Assembly: GCA_016719575.1 (NCBI GenBank)
Contig: JADJYV010000013.1
Location: 310,001-374,000, forward strand
DNA: 64,000 nucleotides
Source: Pseudobdellovibrionaceae bacterium
Lineage (GTDB): Bacteria > Bdellovibrionota > Bdellovibrionia > Bdellovibrionales > Bdellovibrionaceae
Direction: 5' to 3'
Below are positions 42,680 to 51,149 of the stretch, piece by piece; the first letter of the stretch is position 1; every line of letters starts with the position of its first letter. Made by a program: the position numbers and the translations under genes. The notes under the pieces are model-generated. The model saw only the letters and a program-made list of their open reading frames with translations. It did no database searches and was not told the origin of the DNA.

Positions 42680-43324
42680 ATGAGCTTTGACTCGGTAGAA
42701 GCTCTTATTGAAGAGATCCGCCACGGGCGAATGATTATTCTCGTTGACGATGAAAATCGTGAAAATGAGGGGGACCTTGTTTTAGCGGCAGATCACGTCA
42801 CCCCAGAGGCCATTAATTTTATGGCCCGAGAAGCCCGCGGCTTAATTTGTTTGCCATTAACGGCAGGACAAATAGATCGTCTAGAAATTCCCCAAATGGT
42901 TAGCGATGCCAAGAGTCATGGTTTAAATAAAGCCGCCTTTACCGTGAGCATTGAAGCTGCCGCTGGTGTGACCTCCGGAATTTCGGCTGCCGATAGAGCC
43001 CATACAATTCGAGTGGCGTCCAATCCCTTGGCCGTTCCTACAGATATTCAAATGCCAGGCCATATTTTTCCGATTCGCTGTCGAGAGGGTGGAGTGCTGA
43101 GTCGCCCCGGGCACACGGAGGGGAGTGTGGATCTAGCGCGCCTTGCAGGGTTAAATCCGGCAGCCGTCATTTGTGAAGTCATCAATGATGATGGGACAAT
43201 GGCAAGAGTTCCAGACCTAAAATATTTTGCCAAAAAACATGGCTTGAAGATCGGCACCATTGTGGATTTAATTCAGTATCGCCAGATGAAAAGTAATTTG
43301 GCAACAGGCACTGGATCCTTATGA
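42680..43324 (+). CDS. ribB: 3,4-dihydroxy-2-butanone 4-phosphate synthase
   Basis: Converts ribulose 5-phosphate to the four-carbon riboflavin precursor plus formate. 214 residues, a stand-alone RibB without fused RibA. Signature segments are DDENRENEGDLVLAA (metal-binding acidic loop), ATPEAINFMAREARGLIC-like, MPGHIFPIRCREGGVLSRPGHTEGSVDL and CEVINDDGTMAR. The 5' region has a small hairpin (TCCGCC/GGCGGA, about 42614-42636) but not the conserved elements of an FMN riboswitch. Its stop overlaps the ntrY start by four bases. Confidence 0.95.
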   Translation: MSFDSVEALIEEIRHGRMIILVDDENRENEGDLVLAADHVTPEAINFMAREARGLICLPLTAGQIDRLEIPQMVSDAKSHGLNKAAFTVSIEAAAGVTSGISAADRAHTIRVASNPLAVPTDIQMPGHIFPIRCREGGVLSRPGHTEGSVDLARLAGLNPAAVICEVINDDGTMARVPDLKYFAKKHGLKIGTIVDLIQYRQMKSNLATGTGSL

Positions 43325-45612
43325 ATCAGAAAAAATCCTCAGGGCCTATCGAAAACGAAATTCGCGAATCGAAAGGCTTTGAGATATCGCCAAAAATGGA
43401 ACAAAGGAAGAGAAGAAGAGAAGTCGTTACAATTGCTCTTCTTTCTTTGTTGGTTTTTTTTCTAACCTGGTTTGAAATACGCATCCTCAGTACCAGTAAG
43501 CAGTTGCCATTTGTGCACAGCATTTTTTTCTTCGGTCTGGTGAATTTTAATATCATTTTGCTGTTGCTTCTTATTTTTCTTATATTTCGAAATATTGTAA
43601 AAGTTTTTGTTGAGCGCCGGGGAAAGATTTTTGGTAGTAGTCTAAAGGCGAAGTTAATTGCTGCCTTTGTGGCGTTCAGTACGATTCCGACGCTCCTAAT
43701 GTTTATTATCTCAGTCTTTTATATTAACTCAAGTTTTGACAAGTGGTTCAGCGTAAAAATGGTCGGAGTTTTAAAAAGCTCCCTTGAAGTAACCAATGCC
43801 TATTACGTTGATGCCAAAAACAAAAACTATCACTTCGCTCATCAAATCGCAAATCGAGTAGAAAATCTTTCAGACCAGAATGATATTCAAAAAATATTGA
43901 ATCGATCTCGAAAAGAGTATGCTCTTAACTCTGTAGAGTTCTATCCGTCACTTTTTCGAGGCCGTCTCTTTTCATTTGCTGACGATGACAATATTCCACC
44001 AGTCCCACCTGTGTCGCTTGAGTTTCTACAAAAGGGAGTTCGCGCTCATAGTGAGGCCAGTACAATACATCAGTTTGGAGAGGGAAATCTTGTTCGCGTG
44101 ATAGTGCCAGTCAAAGAAGGCAAGGACCGCGGCGCAATAGTTGTTTCGACTTTTGTTCCGATGTCTTTAATTTCGAGAATGAATGACGTAGGTGCCGCCT
44201 ATGATGAGTTTCGCGACGTCAACCCTTTGGAGTACCCGCTAAAGTCGATATATCTCATCATTCTATTTTTGATTACTTTTGTGATTCTTTTGGCTGCAAC
44301 TTGGTTTGGGTTCTATCTTGCCAAGCAGCTTGCAGTCCCACTTGTGCAGCTAGGAAAAGCAACCTTAAAGGTGGCTGGTGGAGACTATACCCAAAAAATT
44401 GTTACTAGTTCTGGAAGTGAAGAGATATCACTCTTAATCACCTCGTTTAATAAAATGACAGAGACGCTTGAAACCTCCGAACGAGAAGTTAAAGAGGCGA
44501 ACGCTAACTTACAAAAAACCTTGCAAAACCTTGATGAACATAGTCGTTATATTGAAGTTGTGCTTGGCAATGTAAGTACCGGAGTGATTTCAGTTGGCAA
44601 AGATGGCTACATAACCACAATTAATCGTCATGCAGCGGATCTTCTTAAGCTTAATCCAGAAAAATATTTAGGTCGGCCCGTTCGCGAGCTTCTGACATTA
44701 GAGTACTTTAGAACTTTTTCAGATTTGTTAAAGACCATGCAAGATCATAAAATTGAAAACATAAAAAAAGAGTTCCACGTCAATGTGCAAGGTCAGGCGA
44801 TTCCATTGCAGATGAACTTGTCGATACTAAAAGACGATAGCGGGGCGGAGATTGGTAAAATTCTTGTGTTTGACGATATGAGCCCAATCGTGAATGCACA
44901 ACGGGCAGCAGCTTGGACTGAGGTGGCTCGTCGGATTGCCCACGAAATCAAAAACCCGTTGACTCCAATCAAACTTTCAGCCGAGAGACTGCAGAGAAAG
45001 TTTGGCGGACAAGTGATTGATCCTGCCTTTCGCGAATGTACTCAGATGATTATTCGTCAAGTCGATGATCTAAAGAAAATGGTGAATGAGTTTAGTCAAT
45101 TTGCAAGATTGCCGCAGAGCAAGCCTGTCGCTGGTGAGCTAAATCGTGTCATCGAAGAATCGTTGATGGTTTTTCGCCAGGCTCATCCACTTGTTAAGTT
45201 TGAATTCGTTGCCGACGAAAAATTGCCAAATTTTAAGTTTGATCCGGACCAAATTCGCAGGGTGTTTGTAAATTTAATAGATAACTCCGTTGCCGCCCTT
45301 TCAAAAGAAGCGCAGCCGGTAATATTGTTGAGTACACTTTATGATTCGGATTTCAAAATTGTGCGTATTATTGTGGCCGATAACGGCGAAGGGATACCTG
45401 CTTCAGAGCGGCACAGAATATTCGATCCCTATTATAGCACAAAAGAGAGCGGAACTGGTTTGGGACTCCCGATTGTAAAACGTATAATTGAGGATCATAA
45501 TGGCTTTATTCGAGCGACTACGAATGAGCCCAAGGGAACAAAAATGTTGATGGAAATTCCGGTAAATGAAGTTGGAGCTTGGAAACCATCAAAGGCAGGG
45601 AATGAAGTATGA
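43321..45612 (+). CDS. ntrY: NtrY-like membrane sensor histidine kinase
   Basis: A 763-residue kinase: a charged N-terminus, three or four transmembrane segments (about 35-140 and 310-340) around an extracytoplasmic sensor region (about 140-305), HAMP (about 340-395), PAS (about 415-530), HisKA with phosphorylatable His in EVARRIAHEIKNPLTPIKLS, and an ATPase domain with DNSVAAL, DNGEGIP and GTGLGLPIVKRI. NtrY kinases sense nitrogen, redox or envelope signals in different groups. It is translationally coupled to both neighbours (four-base overlaps) and pairs with the following NtrX-like regulator. Confidence 0.92.
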   Translation: MNQKKSSGPIENEIRESKGFEISPKMEQRKRRREVVTIALLSLLVFFLTWFEIRILSTSKQLPFVHSIFFFGLVNFNIILLLLLIFLIFRNIVKVFVERRGKIFGSSLKAKLIAAFVAFSTIPTLLMFIISVFYINSSFDKWFSVKMVGVLKSSLEVTNAYYVDAKNKNYHFAHQIANRVENLSDQNDIQKILNRSRKEYALNSVEFYPSLFRGRLFSFADDDNIPPVPPVSLEFLQKGVRAHSEASTIHQFGEGNLVRVIVPVKEGKDRGAIVVSTFVPMSLISRMNDVGAAYDEFRDVNPLEYPLKSIYLIILFLITFVILLAATWFGFYLAKQLAVPLVQLGKATLKVAGGDYTQKIVTSSGSEEISLLITSFNKMTETLETSEREVKEANANLQKTLQNLDEHSRYIEVVLGNVSTGVISVGKDGYITTINRHAADLLKLNPEKYLGRPVRELLTLEYFRTFSDLLKTMQDHKIENIKKEFHVNVQGQAIPLQMNLSILKDDSGAEIGKILVFDDMSPIVNAQRAAAWTEVARRIAHEIKNPLTPIKLSAERLQRKFGGQVIDPAFRECTQMIIRQVDDLKKMVNEFSQFARLPQSKPVAGELNRVIEESLMVFRQAHPLVKFEFVADEKLPNFKFDPDQIRRVFVNLIDNSVAALSKEAQPVILLSTLYDSDFKIVRIIVADNGEGIPASERHRIFDPYYSTKESGTGLGLPIVKRIIEDHNGFIRATTNEPKGTKMLMEIPVNEVGAWKPSKAGNEV

Positions 45613-46982
45613 GTAACAGCGGACAAATAAGTAGAATTCTTATCATCGACGATGAGGCGCCTATTCGTGAAGTATTTAGCGCGACACTTAGAGATGAGGG
45701 GTATGTGGTCTCGACGGCTCACGATGGTGTTTCTGGGTTGTCAGAAATTCGCAGTTTTAATCCCGACATTGTGTTTTTGGATATCTGGATGCCAGGGGAT
45801 ATGGACGGAATCCAAGTTCTCAATCAAGGAAGACGTGATTTTCCAATGGTTGATTTTGTAATGATATCAGGTCACGGCACCATTGAAACTGCGGTAAAGG
45901 CGACCAAGTTGGGTGCATGGGATTTTATTGAGAAGCCCCTCTCGATGGACAAAATTTCTATAATCATTTCGAATATTTTGAGTTATCGCCACGAAAAAGA
46001 AGAAAAGTCACTGCTCTTAAATAAACTTCGCAAGAGTATTGCGCTCATAGGAGAAGCTCCAGCCATCGTTACGACAAAACAAATCATTGCCAAGATGGCT
46101 CCGACTCAATCTTGGATTTTGATTACTGGCGAATCTGGCGTCGGAAAGGCCTTGGCCGCGCAGAACATTCACTACATGAGTGGTCGCGCAGGAAGGCCTT
46201 TCGTTGATGTGAATTGTGGAGCAGTTCCTGAGGACTTGTTAGATGGAGAAATCTTCGGAATTGATAAGGGGGCGATGCCAGGGGTGGACCGGGTCAAAAA
46301 GGGAAAATTGGATTTAGCTCAAGGTGGCACGCTTTTCTTGAACGAAGTTTCGGTTTTGACTCCCGAGGTGCAGCATCGTCTGGTTAAATTTTATGATAAA
46401 AAAAGTTATTACCGCGTCGGTGGCTCTGAAGAGATTCATAACGATGTTCGGATTATTGCCGCGACGACCAAAGATATTGAAAAAATGGTCAAAGAAGGTC
46501 GATTTAGCGAGGACCTGTATTACAAGTTAAATATCATTCCATTCAAAATTCCAACATTGCGAGATCGAACTGAGGATATCCCCGTATTGACTTCTTACTT
46601 TAGCGATCATGTTGCGCGAGAAAGTGGTTACCTTAAGAAGCAGTTTTCTGAGCAGGCCATGCAAACGATGTTGAAGTATGACTGGCCTGGTAATGTCCGG
46701 GAGCTTAAGAACTTCGTCGAAAGGGTCTATATCTTGACCCCAGGGGAGTTTGTTGACCTTCATGATGTTCGTTTTGCAGGCCTGGTTAACATGGGTGATG
46801 AAAAAATTGAGATGGGCGACATGTCGACTTTTCGAGAGGCTCGTGCTCAATTTGAAAAAGACTATCTCTTGAAAAAGATTGCTGAAAATGGCGGCAATAT
46901 TAGCAAAACAGCCGAGGTTATAGGGCTTGAAAGAAGTTATTTACATCGTAAGATAAAGTCTTATGGAATAGAGGTGCCTTAA
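45609..46982 (+). CDS. ntrX: NtrX-like response regulator with degenerate sigma-54 AAA+ domain
   Basis: A 457-residue regulator. The receiver domain is intact (DD 15-16, phospho-acceptor Asp58 in VFLDIWMPG, Lys109). The central AAA+ domain is not: the sigma-54 contact GAFTGA is replaced by GAMPGV (221-226), Walker B is TLFLNEV with Asn245 where the Mg-binding Asp belongs, and Walker A is GESGVGKA. The C-terminal helix-turn-helix (about 425-455, NISKTAEVIGLERSYLHRKI) looks normal. It probably binds DNA under phospho-control but does not remodel sigma-54 holoenzyme; that is inference. The stop shares one base with proS. Confidence 0.9.
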   Translation: MSNSGQISRILIIDDEAPIREVFSATLRDEGYVVSTAHDGVSGLSEIRSFNPDIVFLDIWMPGDMDGIQVLNQGRRDFPMVDFVMISGHGTIETAVKATKLGAWDFIEKPLSMDKISIIISNILSYRHEKEEKSLLLNKLRKSIALIGEAPAIVTTKQIIAKMAPTQSWILITGESGVGKALAAQNIHYMSGRAGRPFVDVNCGAVPEDLLDGEIFGIDKGAMPGVDRVKKGKLDLAQGGTLFLNEVSVLTPEVQHRLVKFYDKKSYYRVGGSEEIHNDVRIIAATTKDIEKMVKEGRFSEDLYYKLNIIPFKIPTLRDRTEDIPVLTSYFSDHVARESGYLKKQFSEQAMQTMLKYDWPGNVRELKNFVERVYILTPGEFVDLHDVRFAGLVNMGDEKIEMGDMSTFREARAQFEKDYLLKKIAENGGNISKTAEVIGLERSYLHRKIKSYGIEVP

Positions 46983-48484
46983 TGGAAAAAACAGCGATCA
47001 CCCCAACCCGAGAGCAAAATTACCCTGAGTGGTACCAAGAGGTTATTAAGGCTGCAGATATGGCCGAAAACTCTCCTGTGCGCGGCTGTATGGTGATAAA
47101 GCCTTGGGGCTATGCCATTTGGGAAAATATGCAGAAGGTGCTCGATGCTAAGTTTAAAGAAACGGGGCATGTGAATGCTTACTTCCCTCTTCTGATTCCA
47201 CTTAGCTTTCTTGAGCAAGAGGCAGAACACGTCGAGGGTTTTGCGAAAGAGTGTGCAGTTGTAACTCACCATCGATTGAAGGCGGGAGATGATGGAAAAC
47301 TCGTCCCCGATGGCAAACTCGAAGAGCCCTTAATCATTCGCCCGACGAGTGAGACTATCATCGGACATATGTACGCCAAATGGGTTAAGTCCTATCGTGA
47401 TTTGCCATTGTTAATGAATCAGTGGTGCAACGTCATGCGCTGGGAGCTTAGAACTCGATTGTTTTTACGAACGGCCGAATTTTTATGGCAGGAGGGACAC
47501 ACTGTTCATGCGACGGCAGAGGAAGCTAAAGAAGAAACACTACGGATGTTGGATGTGTACTCTGATTTTGCTGAAAATTACATGGCAATGCCAGTTATAA
47601 AGGGAATGAAAACTCCAGATGAGCGTTTTCCTGGGGCTGTTGATACCTACACGATTGAAGCGATGATGCAAGATCGGAAGGCACTTCAGGCGGGTACCTC
47701 CCATTTTCTAGGACAAAATTTTGCCAAATCCTCCGGTATAAAGTTTTTGAGCGCCGCAGGAAAGGAAGAGATTGCATGGACAACCTCTTGGGGGGTTTCA
47801 ACCCGATTGATTGGTGGCTTGATCATGAGTCACAGTGATGATGATGGCTTGGTTCTGCCCCCCAAGCTTGCGCCCTTGCAAGTAGTCATTTTACCTATTT
47901 ATCGTAACGATCAAGAACGCGACCAGGTGCTTGAATACGTGAGGAGTCTTGAGAAAGAGATTCGGGCGCAGAGGTACTCTGAGCAAATGATTTCAGTCAA
48001 AATTGATGATCGCGATATTCGTGGCGGTGAAAAAACCTGGCAATATATCAAGCAGGGCGTTCCCGTTCGCGTCGAGGTCGGTCCTCGGGATATGTCTAAG
48101 GGCGAAGTCTTTGTCGGCCGCAGAGACAAAGGGGCCAAAGACAAGGTCAGCATCGCAAGAGCAGATTTCGTCGCTAGCTTGCCGAAAATTTTAGAAGAAA
48201 TTCAGCAGGCAATTTACAATAGAGCTAAAGCGGCGCGAGATGCGAATACTCAGAAAATTAATTCTCTTCAGGATTTCGAAAAATTCTTTGGCGGAAATGC
48301 GGATTCTCAAGCGGGCGGTTTCGCCCTAGTTCATTGGAATGAGGCCGCAATAGGTCATGAAATTTTAACAAAGCTGAAGGTCACTCCTCGTTGCATTCCC
48401 TTGGGGGCGCCGGATGAAAAAGGAATCTGTATTTTTACTGGAAAACCGTCAGATCGTCGCATAATTTTTGCGAAGGCGTACTGA
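46982..48484 (+). CDS. proS: Prolyl-tRNA synthetase, archaeal/eukaryotic-like (type 3)
   Basis: Charges tRNA-Pro in the cytoplasm. The 500-residue length, the MEKTAITPTREQNYPEWYQEVI N-terminus and the absence of the editing (INS) domain between motifs 2 and 3 mark the archaeal/eukaryote-like form. Motif 1 lies near GCMVIKPWGYAIWENMQ; the PTSETIIGHMYAKW loop and motif 2 RWELRTRLFLRTAEFLWQEGHT are clear; a C-terminal zinc-domain-like region ends in the characteristic KAY. Its start codon overlaps the ntrX stop. Confidence 0.95.
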   Translation: MEKTAITPTREQNYPEWYQEVIKAADMAENSPVRGCMVIKPWGYAIWENMQKVLDAKFKETGHVNAYFPLLIPLSFLEQEAEHVEGFAKECAVVTHHRLKAGDDGKLVPDGKLEEPLIIRPTSETIIGHMYAKWVKSYRDLPLLMNQWCNVMRWELRTRLFLRTAEFLWQEGHTVHATAEEAKEETLRMLDVYSDFAENYMAMPVIKGMKTPDERFPGAVDTYTIEAMMQDRKALQAGTSHFLGQNFAKSSGIKFLSAAGKEEIAWTTSWGVSTRLIGGLIMSHSDDDGLVLPPKLAPLQVVILPIYRNDQERDQVLEYVRSLEKEIRAQRYSEQMISVKIDDRDIRGGEKTWQYIKQGVPVRVEVGPRDMSKGEVFVGRRDKGAKDKVSIARADFVASLPKILEEIQQAIYNRAKAARDANTQKINSLQDFEKFFGGNADSQAGGFALVHWNEAAIGHEILTKLKVTPRCIPLGAPDEKGICIFTGKPSDRRIIFAKAY

Positions 48485-48491
48485 TGAGTTG

Positions 48492-48896
48492 ATGAGGGAT
48501 ATGAAAGCCACACTGTTGCCAGAGATTCAATTTGAGTTTACTCGTAGTCGCGGTGCCGGCGGGCAACATGTCAATCGCACTGAGTCCGCAGTGATTTTGC
48601 GCTGGAACCTTCTCGAGACGAAGGCCTTTATCGGTGTTGAAAAGCAAAGACTGCTCACGAATCTGGCGACTCAGTTGACAAAAGAGGGTGACCTCTTAAT
48701 TCGTTCAGAGTCCTTTCGTGATCAGGATAGCAATCGCAAAGAAGCCCTTCGTCGATTTGAAGAGATTTTAAAAAAAGCATTATTTGTTCCCAAGAAGCGT
48801 ATTAAAACAAAGCCGACCAAGTCTTCACAACGAAAACGACTCGACTCGAAAAAAACGCATTCCAACAAAAAGCGCGAGCGCTCAGAAAAGTGGTAA
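48492..48896 (+). CDS. arfB: Alternative ribosome-rescue peptidyl-tRNA hydrolase ArfB (YaeJ)
   Basis: Releases peptides from ribosomes stalled on non-stop mRNA. A 134-residue single-domain release-factor-like protein with the catalytic GGQ motif (RSRGAGGQHVNRTESAV) near the N-terminus and a long Lys/Arg-rich C-terminal tail, which in ArfB enters the empty mRNA channel. The start is uncertain: ATG 48492 and ATG 48501 are both possible, and TTG 48468 would overlap proS; none has an ideal ribosome-binding site. Confidence 0.88.
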   Translation: MRDMKATLLPEIQFEFTRSRGAGGQHVNRTESAVILRWNLLETKAFIGVEKQRLLTNLATQLTKEGDLLIRSESFRDQDSNRKEALRRFEEILKKALFVPKKRIKTKPTKSSQRKRLDSKKTHSNKKRERSEKW

Positions 48897-48986
48897 AAAT
48901 GATATTTCGTGGTGAGTGGCGATCGAGGTGCAAATGAAAATTGATCCTCTGGTTTTCAAGGTGTCAGAGTGGCATTGGAGTCCTAT

Positions 48987-49706
48987 ATGAATGTGAATCA
49001 AAAGTCTTTTCCAATGAAAAATCCGATTATCGTCGCTTTGGACGTTGATACGAGGGACCGAGCCATCGAGCTGGCTGATGGATTAACCGATATCGTTGGT
49101 GGATTTAAAGTTGGCCCTAGACTTTGTTTGCGATACGGTGAAGACCTGATCAGAGAAGTTGCAGCTCGTGGGCCAGTGTTTGTCGACAATAAACATTTTG
49201 ATATTCCCTCGACAATGATTGCTTCAGTTCGGGCGAGTTTTGACGCGGGGGCAAGTCTCGTAACAGTTCATGCTTTGTCTGGACGTGAAGCACTTTTTAA
49301 AATGGCCCTTTTGGAAAAAGAGCTCAATCAGATTCGCCCGTTTAGAATTCTTGCGGTCACAGTGTTGACTTCATGGGATCAGAGTTCACTTCCTTCGGTG
49401 ATGACGGCACAACCGATATCTCAGCACGTGGTGGATCTTGCTAGGTTGGTTCAGTCTTCAGGCTTACAGGGTATTGTGTGTTCGCCTCATGAGTTGGATC
49501 TTTTACAAAATATGAACCTCTATCTTGTAACTCCAGGAATTCGTTTTAGTATGGACGACCTTGGTGATCAGAAGCGAGTGATGGGACCTGAGCAGGCGAT
49601 TCGTCGTGGGGCGAATGCTTTGGTTGTTGGTCGACCGATCATCGATGCAAAAAACCCTGTCGAAACTGCGACTGAATACGTGATGGCACTTTATGAGAAA
49701 AAATAG
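48987..49706 (+). CDS. pyrF: Orotidine 5'-phosphate decarboxylase
   Basis: Last step of UMP synthesis. A 239-residue TIM barrel with the catalytic Asp-Lys-x-x-Asp array in FVDNKHFDIPSTM and the phosphate-binding end TPGIRF and VVGRPII. ATG 48987 is chosen because GGAG lies eight bases upstream. The last 14 bases overlap the start of the rlmB-like gene. Confidence 0.93.
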   Translation: MNVNQKSFPMKNPIIVALDVDTRDRAIELADGLTDIVGGFKVGPRLCLRYGEDLIREVAARGPVFVDNKHFDIPSTMIASVRASFDAGASLVTVHALSGREALFKMALLEKELNQIRPFRILAVTVLTSWDQSSLPSVMTAQPISQHVVDLARLVQSSGLQGIVCSPHELDLLQNMNLYLVTPGIRFSMDDLGDQKRVMGPEQAIRRGANALVVGRPIIDAKNPVETATEYVMALYEKK

Positions 49707-49983
49707 TTCCAAATTTCCAAACAAACCTCAGCAACAAAAGACATCAACAGAGCGAGTTCCTAAAGAGTGGCGTCCCGTCATCGGAACTCATGCGATTAAA
49801 GAAGCGTTAAATATCCACTCTCGAAATGGAAAATCTCTCTGGCTTCGAAAGGGCTGGGAATCCTCGCAGGAACTTCGTGAGATTCAAGATCTTGCCGAGA
49901 AAAGACGGGTCAAAGTAGAGGTTCAAGCCGAAAGTGTAATAGATCGCTTTGGCCCCTCTCACCAAGGGGCTGTCTTTTTCTAG
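49693..49983 (+). CDS. rlmB: rlmB-like rRNA methyltransferase, N-terminal fragment before a frameshift
   Basis: A 96-residue fragment holding the substrate-binding L30e-like domain of an RlmB/TrmH-type 2'-O-methyltransferase: WRPVIGTHAIKEALN at the start and SHQGAVFF at the end, where the family motif HQG and a short linker normally lead into the SPOUT domain. Translation in this frame stops at TAG 49981-49983, right after a run of five T (49975-49979). The missing part continues at once in another frame. See the next entry. Confidence 0.75.
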   Translation: MRKNSSKFPNKPQQQKTSTERVPKEWRPVIGTHAIKEALNIHSRNGKSLWLRKGWESSQELREIQDLAEKRRVKVEVQAESVIDRFGPSHQGAVFF

Positions 49984-50516
49984 ATGGAGCGCCAGCCTTT
50001 TCGCTTGAGAGTTTGCAGAATCTAGAAAAATCAATTTTATTAATTTTGGATGGTATAGAGGATCCACACAATTTGGGGGCCATTCTTCGAACGTCGTGGC
50101 TTGCTGGCGTTCAAGGACTGATTATTCCCGAAGATCGAGCCGTAGGCTTGACGCCAACAGTTCACAAGGTGGCATGCGGAGGAGCAGAGCACGTTCCGGT
50201 GGAGGCCACGACGAATTTTACTAATTATGCGGAGGATTTCAAAAAAAAGGGCTATTGGATTTATGGATTAAGTCCTCGCGGCAAAAAATCAATTTTTGAT
50301 TTGCGCTTGCCGAACAAGGTCGTTTGGGCGATCGGCTCTGAAGACAAAGGAATGCGGGTTAATACGGAGAGGCTTTGTGATGAGCTTGTTTACATCCCGC
50401 AGAGCAGCGCGTCGGCGAGCTATAATGCTTCGATTGCAACGGCGATGGCATTAACAGAGACAATGCGCCAGCATACGGTCCTAGACCTCGGGAAAAATAA
50501 CTTAAAAAAAGAATAA
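49974..50516 (+). CDS. rlmB: rlmB-like rRNA methyltransferase, C-terminal SPOUT part in a shifted frame
   Basis: The frame is open from before 49974 to 50516 and encodes LDGAPAFSLESLQNLEK and then the SpoU methylase domain: LILDGIEDPHNLGAILRTSW (motif 1), VWAIGSEDKGMR (motif 2) and IPQSSASASYNASIATAMAL (motif 3, with the usual Leu-Asn-Val-Ser replaced by SASYNAS). One extra T in the 49975-49979 run would fuse both parts into a standard-length RlmB. If translated alone, the first start is TTG 50013. It is either a sequencing error, a true mutation or a -1 shift in translation. Confidence 0.75.
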   Translation, partial: LFLDGAPAFSLESLQNLEKSILLILDGIEDPHNLGAILRTSWLAGVQGLIIPEDRAVGLTPTVHKVACGGAEHVPVEATTNFTNYAEDFKKKGYWIYGLSPRGKKSIFDLRLPNKVVWAIGSEDKGMRVNTERLCDELVYIPQSSASASYNASIATAMALTETMRQHTVLDLGKNNLKKE

Positions 50517-50522
50517 TACCCT

Positions 50523-50552
50523 TTGACTGGCATAGATTTTTTCCAGTACAAA
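50523..50552 (+). promoter_or_regulatory. Candidate sigma-70 promoter of the tRNA-tuf operon
   Basis: TTGACT (50523-50528), an 18-base spacer and TACAAA (50547-50552) stand about 50 bases before the first tRNA. The -35 is good and the -10 only fair. Confidence 0.42.
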
Positions 50553-50601
50553 GTTTCGGTTGATAGATTCGACATATTGTTTATTCGTGTCTATTGAAGG
50601 T

Positions 50602-50677
50602 GCTGGTTTAGCTCAATTGGTAGAGCAGCTGATTTGTAATCAGCAGGTTGCGGGTTCGAGTCCCATAACCAGCTCCA
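50602..50677 (+). tRNA. tRNA-Thr (anticodon TGT)
   Basis: Cloverleaf with acceptor GCTGGTT/AACCAGC, anticodon loop TTTGTAA in the stem CTGA/TCAG, T-loop GGTTCGAGTCC and an encoded CCA. First of four tRNAs before tuf. Confidence 0.95.
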
Positions 50678-50707
50678 AGTTTTTTGAAGTGAGCGTTCTT
50701 AACGAAC

Positions 50708-50793
50708 GGACAGGTGCCCGAGTGGCTAAAGGGGACGGACTGTAAATCCGTTGATTAACGTCTACGAAGGTTCGAATCCTTCCCTGTCCACCA
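50708..50793 (+). tRNA. tRNA-Tyr (anticodon GTA)
   Basis: Acceptor GGACAGG/CCTGTCC, anticodon loop CTGTAAA in the stem CGGA/TCCG, a long class II variable arm (TGATTAACGTCTACGA region) and an encoded CCA. Confidence 0.95.
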
Positions 50794-50895
50794 TCGGATT
50801 GTTTCCGTAGTTTGTTGATAGCGAGTAGTTCAAAAGACTTGAAGTGAGTGTTAAGGCTTTTGCTGGTACATTCATGCCGAGTGCGATCGAGTCGG

Positions 50896-50972
50896 GCGGG
50901 AATAGCTCAATTGGCTAGAGTATCTGCCTTCCAAGCAGAGGGTTGCGGGTTCGAGACCCGTTTCCCGCTCCA
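50896..50972 (+). tRNA. tRNA-Gly (anticodon TCC)
   Basis: Acceptor GCGGGAA/TTCCCGC, anticodon loop CTTCCAA in the stem CTGC/GCAG, T-loop GGTTCGAGACC and an encoded CCA. Confidence 0.95.
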
Positions 50973-50989
50973 AAACTAAGGCCGCGCAT

Positions 50990-51064
50990 GCCCATGTAGC
51001 TCAGTGGTAGAGCGCACCCTTGGTAAGGGTGAGGTCGTCGGTTCGGCTCCGATCATGGGCTCCA
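50990..51064 (+). tRNA. tRNA-Thr (anticodon GGT)
   Basis: Acceptor GCCCATG/CATGGGC, anticodon loop TTGGTAA in the stem CACCC/GGGTG, T-loop GGTTCGGCTCC and an encoded CCA. The order Thr-Tyr-Gly-Thr-tuf equals that of the E. coli tufB operon. Confidence 0.95.
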
Positions 51065-51149
51065 CTTTTAGTTTTGTAATTTTGTATTTTTTAGGTTTTA
51101 GTTAAGGTTCTGATTTAATAAATAATAAAATCTCTTCAGGAGGAAATGA

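Noticed and set aside
49964..49983. prfB-like programmed +1 frameshift in rlmB
   Set aside because: The frame change needed is -1, not +1, so the nearby purine box does not fit the prfB arrangement.
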